Under the pieces are notes generated by a model. It did no database searches. It saw only the letters and a list, made by a program, of their open reading frames with translations, and had not been told where the DNA came from. Below, one piece after another: positions 10,566 to 19,130 of a DNA stretch of 64,000 nt. Within the stretch, counting starts at the first letter, position 1. Each line of letters opens with the position of its first letter. Both the position numbers and the translations under genes were made by a program. This DNA is from Eretmocerus hayati (Eukaryota; Arthropoda; Insecta; Hymenoptera; Aphelinidae): contig CM056744.1 in assembly GCA_029851415.1 (NCBI GenBank), positions 60,287,172 to 60,351,171 of the forward strand, written 5' to 3'.

Positions 10566-11536
10566 TCTCTTTTTTTTTTTTTTTTTTTAGGTGGTTGTAG
10601 GGTGAATACGCTGCGACGTAGCCACAGATAGGTTCCGGACGGACAATTACGCCTGGCCGATACTTCTCAAGGCTTCCGGGCTGGGTTCCGCATCGATGCG
10701 GCCATCCGTACCAGATAAACCCTCTCTCCCTTCCCCTTTGGCGCTGGCCATCGGACAAGGGAGAGATCCACCAACTTACCAATCCGGACCCGGCACCGCG
10801 TGAGCATTACTTCAGGACCGGTGGCGTCTCGCGCTCAGGATCGAGCGTCCCTCTTCTCACGAGCGTCCCTCTTCTCACGAGCGTCCCTCTTCTCACGTCT
10901 CTTTTTTTTTCTTTTTTAGGTGGTTGTAGGGTAAATACGCTGCGACGTAGCCACAGAGAGGTTCCGGACGGACAATTACGCCTGGCCGATACTTCTCAAG
11001 GCTTCCGGGCTGGATTCCGCATCGATGCGGCCATCCGTACCAGATAAACCCTCTCTCCCTTCCCCTTTGGCGCTGGCCATCGGACAAGGGAGAGATCCAC
11101 CAACTTACCAATCCGGACCCGGCACCGCGTGAGCATTACTTCAGGACCGGTGGCGTCTCGCGCTCAGGATCGAGCGTCCCTCTTCTCACGAGCGTCCCTC
11201 TTCTCACGTCTCTTTTTTTTTCTTTTTTAGGTGGTTGTAGGGTAAATACGCTGCGACGTAGCCACAGAGAGGTTCCGGACGGACAATTACGCCTGGCCGA
11301 TACTTCTCAAGGCTTCCGGGCTGGATTCCGCATCGATGCGGCCATCCGTACCAGATAAACCCTCTCTCCCTTCCCCTTTGGCGCTGGCCATCGGACAAGG
11401 GAGAGATCCACCAACTTACCAATCCGGACCCGGCACCGCGTGAGCATTACTTCAGGACCGGTGGCGTCTCGCGCTCAGGATCGAGCGTCCCTCTTCTCAC
11501 GATTCTCACGTCTCTCTCTCTCTTTTTTTTTTTTTA
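10531..11536 (-). repeat. Tandem array of three R1 leader units (about 311-328 bp period)
   Basis: Units start (plus strand) at GGTGGTTGTAGGG at about 10590, 10918 and 11229. Each is preceded by a T-rich tract (10571-10588; about 10900-10916; about 11209-11227) and followed by CTCTTCTCACG. The units are nearly identical; the number of GAGCGTCCCTCTTCTCAC repeats at the unit end falls from three to two to one. The last T tract is at about 11512-11534. On the minus strand each unit ends in CAACCACCT followed by A-rich sequence, like polyadenylated copies laid head-to-tail, and the last one is joined through (GA)n to R1 copy C. Confidence 0.85.
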
Positions 11537-11704
11537 AGGTGGTTAGAGGGCAAAATCTGCCTCAGGATCCCTCGGATCCGGAGCACCCAGCCATTCATCC
11601 AGCTCGGCGCGCTCTCTCCGGGTGTCGCTGCACTTGAACAGGGCATGTTCGGCGTCATCCCATTCGTCCCCGCATGACTGACATGCTGGGGTCGTCCTCT
11701 TCTT

Positions 11705-11708
<4 letters not shown>
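11537..11708 (-). pseudogene. R1-like ORF2 C-terminal scrap between GA tracts
   Basis: About 115 bp (11585-11705) match the C-terminal CCHC finger of R1 copies B and C (FKKRTTPACQSCGDEWDD, then EHALFKCSDTRRERAELDEW). It is followed by about 45 bp ending in CTAACCACCT plus an A tract, as in a leader end. It is enclosed by (GA)40 upstream and A/(GA)n downstream on the minus strand. Confidence 0.7.

Positions 11709-11788
<80 letters not shown>
11709..11788. repeat. (CT)40 microsatellite
   Basis: Eighty uninterrupted bases of CT dinucleotide on the plus strand. It separates the minus-strand R1-like cluster from the plus-strand CR1-like copy 1, whose homology starts immediately after it. Confidence 0.98.
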
Positions 11789-11791
<3 letters not shown>

Positions 11792-14700
11792 AACTCCTTG
11801 ACTGAATATAGCTGCTGAGGAGCGACGAGGGAGTGGTGGTTTCTTGAAAGCGGGGTTTATCAACCTTAACTCCTTAACAGATAAGATTGAGCATCTGCGC
11901 TTGCTCGTAGCTAACGACCCTTCCTACCATCTTTTTGGGGTGGCTGAGTCAAAGCTAGATGAGCATGTGGATGACAGTCTCGTTCAGATCCCGGGCTTTT
12001 CATTGTTGAGACAAGATCGAAACAGAGAGGGCGGTGGGATTGCCTTGTATGTACGCAATGATTTCAAGGTAGAGAAACTTGTTTCATCTAACACTTTTGG
12101 TCCGGGGAAACCTGGTGTGCCTGAATTCCTTTTCTGTAGCGTGCAGCAGGGCAATTCCCCTCCAATATTAGTCGGAGTGATCTACAGGCCTCCGAAAATC
12201 GCCATGCAGAAGGACGATGGGTTATTTGGCTCATTGCGCCGACTGTGTGGTGATTACAGCCATAAAATTATAATGGGAGATCTGAATGCAGACATGTTGG
12301 ACGCTGCTCACCCTGACACCAAAACACTGACTGCACTGACAGAAGAACTTGCCTTGCAGATAGTGCAGCATGGCTTGAGTCACCAACACACCCCAAATGT
12401 ATCGCACACATGGATTGATCATATTTACGTAGATGACAATGACATCATTACTGACTTTCAAAATAGACTCCTGCCCAGTTTCGGCAGGCACTCGGTCATA
12501 GACGTCACCATCAACGTCTTTACTCCCACTCCGCCAAAAGATACCTTCACTTCTAGGGATTTTCGTAACATCACTCCGGAGATGCTGAATGACCGTCTGC
12601 TTCGCTGCGACTGGACAGCTCTTGAAAATGCTGAAATCAGTTTGGAAGACGCAATTCACTGCTTAAATGAGAACTTGAAGACTGTTATAGATGAATTAGC
12701 GCCGGAAAAAACTATCAACCCGCGAAAAAATGATGCTCCTTGGATTGGTCCTGAGTTGAAGGTACTCATGAATAAGCGAGATGCGACGCGCAGGCGTTGG
12801 GAGCGGAATCAACGCAACCAGCGAAAGTGTCCTGAGCTTCAAAGTGAGTACTTCCGGCTTAGCGAAGAGGTCGACCTGCGCATGGAACAAGAGCGTATCT
12901 CCTTCCTTCAAAACCATCTCTCAGACGCTCTTGATCAACATAAGAACATTTGGAAGGAAATGCGCAACCTCGGCCTCCTGCCTAAAAGCAAAGAGGAGGA
13001 ACTTCATGGTTTCACACCGGATGAGTTGAACGCTCACTTTGCGGGAGTTTCCGTTTCGCCTCACGAAAATATAGAGGAAGCAATGGACGATATAAATTCG
13101 GCCTCAGAGGAGGGGTTTAAGTTCAAGCCCACAAATTACAGTGATGCAGTCCTTGCTATTAAACATTTCTCTTCACAGGCCCGTCGGGCGGACGGGATAC
13201 CCCAAAGCGTGATCGCGAAGGCTCTTCCGGCTATTGGTGATCTTATTGTACATATTTTTAACTCCTCTTTTGCTCATAGTGCATTTCCTGAGGCTTGGAA
13301 GCAGGCACAGCTAATTGCATTAACAAAGACCACCGCTCCATCAACGGCCTCGGACTTCCGTCCTATAGTGCTGCTTTGCTTCCTTGCCAAAGTTTTGGAA
13401 AAAATCGCACACGACCAAATCACGGAGTTTTTGAAGTCTGAGAAATTATTAGATCGCTTCCAGACTGGTTTCAGACAACATCATAGCACCCAGACAGCTT
13501 TACTAAAGTTGACCGATGACATCCGAGTAGGTATTGACAAGAAAAAGATCACCTTGCTCCTGCTTTTTGACTTCAGTAAAGCCTTTGACACAATATCACC
13601 ATCAAAGCTGTTGAGCGAACTTCGAAATCTAGGCTTTTCGAGATCGGCACTCCTGTGGATAAAATCATACTTACAAGGCCGCACCCAAAAAGTTATTTCA
13701 AAATCTGGTAGTTCTGATTGGCTCAAAACCAATCTGGGTGTTCCACAGGGTTTCGTTCTTGGGCCTTTACTCTTCAGTTTATATGTCAATGATTTACCTG
13801 GTTTGCTTGACGGGAAGTCAGTACATCATCTTTCTTATGCGGATGACCTACAAATTTATCTCCAAGTCGAGAAATCTAAGATCAGAGAGGGCATTGCTCA
13901 GCTGGGAGAAATAGGACGACTTGTTGCTGAGTGGGCCAGAAGTTCCAGCCTGTGTCTCAACGCTGGCAAGAGCAAGGCAATCTACTTCAGTTCTGAGAGG
14001 AATATCAAAGATCTGAAGAGAATGGACATGTCAGGGGTTGAGATACAGGGAGGAAAGTTCATCCCGTTCAGTGATACGGTCGTGAGCCTTGGTGTTACAC
14101 TTGACAGTGAACTGACGTGGAAACCGCACATCGACCAAGTAACTAAGAAAGTCAACAGAGCCCTCTATGGATTGCGGTTTTTTAGGGCATGTATCACCAG
14201 ACCTCTCCGAGTTCGCCTAGTTGAGTCCCTGGTTCAACCGCATATAGACTATTGCACGGTCGTGTACCTCGACGCCACGGACGAACAGCGGCAACGGATA
14301 CAACGACTAAGCAATTCATGTGTGAGGTACATTTTTGATCTTAGGAGAGACGAGCACATCACCCCGTTTAGGGAGCGTTTGGGTTGGTTACGTACTGATT
14401 CGGGGAGAATGTACTTCGCAGCTCTGTTAATGCACAAGATCATGCATTTAGGAGAGCCTGGCTACCTAGCTGCGATGTTCACCAGGTACCAATCTGAACG
14501 CCCCGCACGCGGTGATGCAGAAGAGCGGGTACTCAAAGTTCCCAATATGAGACTTGAATATGGAAGAAGATCTTTCCAGGTTCAATGTGCTCATTTGTGG
14601 AACTTTCTCCCTCCGGGCTTTCGGCAGCTGGGGAAAATGTCATTATTCAAAGAGGCTATGAAGGATTTTTTGCTCACACAGTCTCCCCAGAGGATTGATG

Positions 14701-14990
14701 TGGAGAAGAAGCATTACTTCAATCTCTAAACTTTGAAAGGCTTGGGCTGACTTGTTGCTTGATTCGTTCATCTAGAATAAAATTATAAGTATACGTGTGA
14801 CCCTTCGTCAATTGACTGAACTTTTCTGTAATATGACTGTGAGCCCTGCCATTTCTTTCTATATTTTTATATTCTTATATTATTCTATGAAGTTTGTGAA
14901 TCTCCTGAGTGCTACCTGACTAGTCACAAATTGTGATATACTTAAGATTTGTCCTTGACCAAATGACTTCATCATTTTTATTAATGTGCA
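11789..14990 (+). mobile_element. CR1-superfamily LINE copy 1 (5'-truncated; ORF2 open)
   Basis: Homology to copies 2 and 3 starts about four codons before the ORF1 stop, directly after the (CT)40 tract, so ORF1 and the 5' UTR are missing. ORF2 is open to 14729. The 3' UTR is AT-rich; its end is not sharply visible and is placed only roughly near 14990. Confidence 0.75.
11802..14729 (+). CDS. CR1-type ORF2 protein: endonuclease-reverse transcriptase (copy 1)
   Basis: About 960 residues counted from codon 11844 (a TTG aligned with the other copies); the frame is open from the UGA at 11799-11801. N-terminal exonuclease-endonuclease-phosphatase-type nuclease: NLNSLTDKI, GVAESKLDEH, GVIYRPPK, IIMGDLNAD, SFGRHSVIDV. 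Reverse transcriptase: GFRQHHSTQTALLKL, LLLFDFSKAFDTI, LGVPQGFVLGPLL, HLSYADDLQIYL, then the thumb with SLGVTLDSELTWKPH. The C-terminal part contains RDEHITPFRERLGWLRTDS. No in-frame stops. Two changes hit conserved RT sites compared with copies 2 and 3: PQGS is PQGF and FYADD is SYADD, so activity is doubtful even though the frame is intact. Confidence 0.85.
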   Translation: MNIAAEERRGSGGFLKAGFINLNSLTDKIEHLRLLVANDPSYHLFGVAESKLDEHVDDSLVQIPGFSLLRQDRNREGGGIALYVRNDFKVEKLVSSNTFGPGKPGVPEFLFCSVQQGNSPPILVGVIYRPPKIAMQKDDGLFGSLRRLCGDYSHKIIMGDLNADMLDAAHPDTKTLTALTEELALQIVQHGLSHQHTPNVSHTWIDHIYVDDNDIITDFQNRLLPSFGRHSVIDVTINVFTPTPPKDTFTSRDFRNITPEMLNDRLLRCDWTALENAEISLEDAIHCLNENLKTVIDELAPEKTINPRKNDAPWIGPELKVLMNKRDATRRRWERNQRNQRKCPELQSEYFRLSEEVDLRMEQERISFLQNHLSDALDQHKNIWKEMRNLGLLPKSKEEELHGFTPDELNAHFAGVSVSPHENIEEAMDDINSASEEGFKFKPTNYSDAVLAIKHFSSQARRADGIPQSVIAKALPAIGDLIVHIFNSSFAHSAFPEAWKQAQLIALTKTTAPSTASDFRPIVLLCFLAKVLEKIAHDQITEFLKSEKLLDRFQTGFRQHHSTQTALLKLTDDIRVGIDKKKITLLLLFDFSKAFDTISPSKLLSELRNLGFSRSALLWIKSYLQGRTQKVISKSGSSDWLKTNLGVPQGFVLGPLLFSLYVNDLPGLLDGKSVHHLSYADDLQIYLQVEKSKIREGIAQLGEIGRLVAEWARSSSLCLNAGKSKAIYFSSERNIKDLKRMDMSGVEIQGGKFIPFSDTVVSLGVTLDSELTWKPHIDQVTKKVNRALYGLRFFRACITRPLRVRLVESLVQPHIDYCTVVYLDATDEQRQRIQRLSNSCVRYIFDLRRDEHITPFRERLGWLRTDSGRMYFAALLMHKIMHLGEPGYLAAMFTRYQSERPARGDAEERVLKVPNMRLEYGRRSFQVQCAHLWNFLPPGFRQLGKMSLFKEAMKDFLLTQSPQRIDVEKKHYFNL

Positions 14991-14999
14991 CTATTGATC

Positions 15000-16532
15000 T
15001 GTGATATGTGCACGCCAAATCTTGAAAGGATTAAATAGATTCATAAATCTCTGTGGATCTACAAATCCTGCAAGAATTTCGTCCGCTTTTCCATCAGCAC
15101 GTTGTAAGTTTTGAGGTTAAATTACACTACGCAAAGCTTGATTCTTCGGATCTTCGAACCTCCACCACCAGACGCTAGATGGCAGTAGTGGCCTCAAACA
15201 GATCTCTGCATTATCAACTTTAAAGCCTGATTCAAACGTGATTTGCCCAAAGTTTTGCCCAGCTGAGCTGCTTGACTGTCGACGTCATACTCCTGACAGC
15301 TGATCCAATCATCTGCTGTATTTGCATGTTCATCACGCTACTATGGCACCAAAAGTAACCACAGTGAGTTTATCTCAACAAAGTCGGAAGACTGCTTCCA
15401 TAGCACTCAAATCTGAGGTTAATTCAGATAATGCTTCTTCAGATGAAATGCCTCCTTACTTCAAATTGTTCATTTCTCACTTTGACGCTTGTCAAGAAAA
15501 ACTTTTCTCAAGGTTGAACGAACTTGAAGACAAAATGGAAAATCGAATAGCTTCGATTGAAAAAGATGTTTCTGAAATTCAAAGCAAACTGTCTCAGCTT
15601 TCTCATCAATCAACGGTAGTAGACTCAGCTGAGATGATCCTAACGGACATTCCACGAGACTTGAATCTCTCAAAATCTGAGATCGTGAGTAAAGTTTTTC
15701 ATGCTATAGATGTGCCAGAATTGCAAAAGTTTGTAGTGAATGTTAGAGAATGGAATGGTCCTCGTTTTCGCAATATGCAATCATCGCTCCCAACTTCCAA
15801 TCCAAATTCCCTTAAAAACAACGATTCAAATTCACAATCAATTGTCATACAACTTTCATCATCTATAGTCAGAGATAAGGTTATATTAAACTCATCTAAA
15901 CTCAATGCAAAATCTATCAGGGATATTTTTGGACATGAAAACGGCTCGAAAATGTTCTGTAGCCCGCTGTGGCCGAAAGAAGTGCACAAGTTACTCAAAT
16001 CAGCTTATTCAGTCAGTGTTAGATTAAAAATGCAAAAGCCAGTGGTTAAAAATCTTGTTATATGCATGAGACCTTTGCGAAATGGGCCTATCGTCCCTAT
16101 TTATTCAGAATTTGATCTTAATCAATTTCAAAGTTGACATGTAGACGACTCATTACTATCTTCTGATGCTTTAATGCTACAGACTGAGTGATTCAAATGA
16201 ATTATCAATCTCTTCTCTGACCACTGCAATAGGACAGTAATAGTATAGTCTCCAGATCTATTTTCTGTACTTTTTCAAGCTATCTTGATTATTCTCCATT
16301 GTATCAAATCATTATTTTCAGACTTCTATGTAACTCACTCTATGTACTCCTAATGTATTGCCGTATCTTTTCAACAAGTTTAGAAATTGATACTTCTACT
16401 TCCCATATATTATATACAAATATGGATTCCTTTCTCACACTTTTCATATTTTACTATGTTATTATGTGAATTGAATTTTGCCACCTGTACCAGATAGGGT
16501 TATAGCCCAAGGTACCAATAAAAAAACCAATC

Positions 16533-16538
<6 letters not shown>
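15000..16538 (+). mobile_element. ORF1-only LINE-like element (half-LINE candidate)
   Basis: This stretch holds one complete ORF1-type gene (15343-16137) and then only a 3' UTR that closes with GGGTTATAGCCCAAGG and AATAAAAAAACC before a (CT)n tract. The palindromic ..TAGCCC.. box and A-rich end resemble other LINE 3' ends in this window (3910-3960). There is no ORF2 between the ORF1 stop and the 3' end. The left boundary is approximate. The candidate 5' UTR (about 15060-15340) has no features I can name. Confidence 0.5.
15343..16137 (+). CDS. LINE ORF1-like protein with coiled coil and RRM/CTD-like C-terminus
   Basis: 264 residues from ATG 15343 (MAPKVTTVSLSQQS). Residues about 45-95 form a heptad-rich segment (KLFSRLNELEDKMENR, IASIEKDVSEIQSKL), a likely coiled coil. 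After it comes ILTDIPRDLNLSKSEIV...VFHAI and IVIQLSSSIVRDKVI, the pattern of LINE ORF1 C-terminal nucleic-acid-binding domains (L1-type RRM/CTD or its insect counterparts). It lacks zinc knuckles. It differs from ORF1 of the CR1-like copies here and belongs to another family. By analogy it would bind RNA as a trimer/oligomer; that is inference. Confidence 0.6.
   Translation: MAPKVTTVSLSQQSRKTASIALKSEVNSDNASSDEMPPYFKLFISHFDACQEKLFSRLNELEDKMENRIASIEKDVSEIQSKLSQLSHQSTVVDSAEMILTDIPRDLNLSKSEIVSKVFHAIDVPELQKFVVNVREWNGPRFRNMQSSLPTSNPNSLKNNDSNSQSIVIQLSSSIVRDKVILNSSKLNAKSIRDIFGHENGSKMFCSPLWPKEVHKLLKSAYSVSVRLKMQKPVVKNLVICMRPLRNGPIVPIYSEFDLNQFQS

Positions 16539-16592
<54 letters not shown>
16539..16592. 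repeat. (CT)27 microsatellite
   Basis: Uninterrupted CT repeat following the 3' end of the ORF1-only element and immediately preceding CR1-like copy 3. Confidence 0.97.
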
Positions 16593-16593
<1 letters not shown>

Positions 16594-17477
16594 GCGTGTG
16601 TAAGTAGCGTGAAGCTCCCCACCTCTCTCTCTCTAAGTGGCGTGAAGCTCCCCACCACCAAGACCTCTCATTCCACCGGGAGTCCACAGCTCGCGCTAGC
16701 GGGGGGTATTCCGCAAGCTTATGTCTCAACTCCATCACGTGCCGCCACCATCCACGACTCCAGCAAAGTAGAGCCCACGAATATTCAAAAGCAGCAAACA
16801 CGGCTCACTACTGCCTCCCAGTTGCTGCTTCCTACACCATCTGAGGACGGCCCTGCTGGGAAGGAGGAGAGAAACAGCTCCAACATCTTGAAACATCCTT
16901 CAGCATCACCCACATCGACGCCGTTACCTTCTCCGGAGCAAAAATGGGTACTTATAGCACAGAGTACTCTGGACCTATTTTACGACCAATATGCCTTGCT
17001 CCAGAACCAGCTTGACGAAATAAAATCCCTCGTGAGTCAACACAACGTTGCCATTCCCCCTCCATCTCTCACGCCAGCGGTGAAAGAGGTGGATGATTGC
17101 CTGTTAGCGCGTGTGTCTTCTCTCGAGGGACTTATAGAGAAGCAGAACTCCCAGCTGGAGGAGCTCTGCTTGGATCGCCAGCTTCTTTTGGAGCAGAATT
17201 CCAACTTGAAGGGCCAGATTTCCACTCTTACTGAGCTGCTTGAAGGCTTCCAGAAAACTCTGCAGAATTATAATTTAAGAAATTATGAGAATTCTATTGC
17301 CGAATCGACACATCAATCCTCGATTTCAATTAATCCACCTAGGATGAATGAGTCCCCCCATTCACATGATGGGAAGCAAGGACGGGGACATGGCAGTGAT
17401 GGGCTTGAGCGCAGTAAATTGATTATTAATGGTGTTTTGAAAGAAAATTCTGTGGCCTCACCGGCACAAATATCTGG
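16593..17477 (+). pseudogene. CR1-type ORF1, copy 3, 5' segment (interrupted)
   Basis: The frame is open from the (CT)27 boundary to the LTR insertion. It corresponds to the middle of ORF1 of copy 2: shared NQLDEIKSLVSQ, LEGLIEKQNSQLEELCLDRQ and LLLEQNSNLKGQISTLTELL, a long predicted coiled coil. The PHD-like finger is absent. A small tandem duplication (GCGTGAAGCTCCCCACC, about 16602-16660) lies at the start. It loses continuity at 17477, where the LTR begins, and reads a few codons into the LTR to a stop. Confidence 0.8.
17474..17477. other. Target-site duplication CTGG (left)
   Basis: CTGG directly precedes the LTR terminus TGTTACGTC; the same four bases follow the other LTR at 24756-24759. 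Confidence 0.9.
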
Positions 17478-18184
17478 TGTTACGTCGGGATGACGCGTAT
17501 GAGCTTAGTGGCAAGCTCACAAAATCTACTTTCGATTGAGAGAAGGATACTTCTTGACTCTTTGTGGAAGGTAGATTAAATGAATGGGATAACTTACATT
17601 TGTTCTGCTGTTGACCAGGCAGTAGATCACCGTATTTATTGACACTTTCAAATTTCAAATTATCCACAAATGATAGGCTCGATAAGTCTTCTATGGACTT
17701 CCAAAAATAGTATTTCTCAATCAGTTGATGATTATATTATCTTGATACACGTATGCGTCAATTATATGAATCAAATAAAATTGTATCTTTTCCTTGCTAA
17801 ATTCTTGAGAGTTGAGATTTTAAATATGTGTGAATCTGAAATATACTTAGATTTATAATTACAACAATTGAATTGCGCGGGCCGGAGCGATCGCACGCGA
17901 ATGAAATATAATTGTCGAAAGCTGTGGCTCACGGAGTCGCGACGATGCCTGGTTCGTGCTAACAACTAACTCTTGTGTCCAGACGCGGGACATTTATTGA
18001 ACTTTTCTGCTGATGCAGAATTTCCAAAAAGTGGATCGCGCCACAACGTGAAACACGCTCTGACTCAATATCATTGTTTTGTTCTGATGGCTCGGTGTGC
18101 TGTCCGACTTACAAAATATGCTTACACTAAATATACACTTTTTGATTATTGATTTCTTGAAAAGTTACGTATTAAGACGTAACA
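17478..18184 (-). repeat. 3' LTR (minus-strand sense)
   Basis: 707 bp with short inverted termini TGTTACGTC / GACGTAACA. Identical to the LTR at 24049-24755 except C at 18125 versus A at 24696. Confidence 0.95.
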
Positions 18185-18191
18185 CCTCCCC
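18185..18191 (-). other. Polypurine tract of the LTR element
   Basis: On the minus strand GGGGAGG abuts the 3' LTR terminus TGTTACG. It is the short purine run expected as plus-strand primer just inside the 3' LTR. It is brief, so the call rests mainly on position. Confidence 0.55.
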
Positions 18192-18565
18192 GGCTAGACG
18201 TTGCATATCGGTACGATATGTAACATATAAACAAACTCCGATTTGTTCGATTATTGAAAAGTCCCGATGAAAATCACTCTAAAATGAGACTAAATCTATA
18301 CAGAAGTATTTGTTGATTGATATTTTTGTTTTTTCCCTTCTTCTCCGATTTTCATTCATCATGGATATTCACGGAATCTCCACTCAATTATCTCTACCAC
18401 TCTGGCTTTGCGTCGAAAATACACATCATAAAATCACAGGCAAGCTTCTATCCATAACCGACTGTGCATATTTCCAAATTTTGCTATGGTCAGCACTTTG
18501 CCCGAGTGACTTGACTCTACGTACCTGTCTTGCCTTATGCATTGATGGTCAAGCGCATTATAAAA

Positions 18566-18680
18566 TATCCAGACACGTAAATGCTTCTCCGTGTCTGGCC
18601 TCTTTTGCATTGAGCCAAGAACGTATGTTAAAGTATCCAGACACGTACATGCTTCTCCGTGTCTGGCCTCTTTTGCATTG
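18566..18680. repeat. Tandem pair of short hairpins (68-bp period) in 3' non-coding part of LTR element
   Basis: TATCCAGACACG...CCGTGTCTGGCCTCTTTTGCATTG occurs twice, 68 bp apart. Within each unit CCAGACACG pairs with CGTGTCTGG across a loop of about a dozen bases, giving two identical stem-loops (18569-18598 and 18637-18666). An overlapping plus-strand reading frame (18310-18732) shows no recognisable domain and is probably not a gene. Confidence 0.75.
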
Positions 18681-19130
18681 GTCGTTGAAGGTAGAGTGCG
18701 CGTCTAACCTCGTGTATGCACTGCTACAATAACTCAGTTATCTATTTGAATTCAATTCATAAATGTAGGTATCTCATATTACAAACAAAATACTAGCAGG
18801 TCCAAACCTGGATTACAAAGAAAAAATAGGGATTATCCTAATATCCAACGGGAAGAAAAAAAACAATCGTATACAATTCTGAATCTTCTATTAGATGCAC
18901 GGATAGTTGAAATTTATCAAAAGGTGAATAATCAGTCATTATTCACTCGCCTCCTCGCTGAAATTTGTCCACAGGGTCTGATTTTGCACGAAACTGACGG
19001 ATCTGTTTGCAAAAGTTTGATAGTACGTATTGCAAATACCTTAATTTGTGAGTAGGAGAAATCTATGACTTATTCTAAACGACGCTCCGGCATGTGAAAA
19101 CTCATCCAAGAGCATAGAAAATCAGTTATT

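Noticed and set aside
12231..14443. Antisense open frames inside the LINE ORF2 copies
   Set aside because: Mirror frames of a real coding region, no domains; the same antisense frames recur in the other copies because the coding strand is conserved.
17670..17965. Short frames within the LTRs
   Set aside because: Duplicated exactly in both LTRs because the LTRs are identical; LTRs are not expected to code.
18310..18732. 140-codon plus-strand frame inside the LTR element
   Set aside because: Antisense to the element, spans the tandem hairpins, no domain; explained by the 68-bp repeat.
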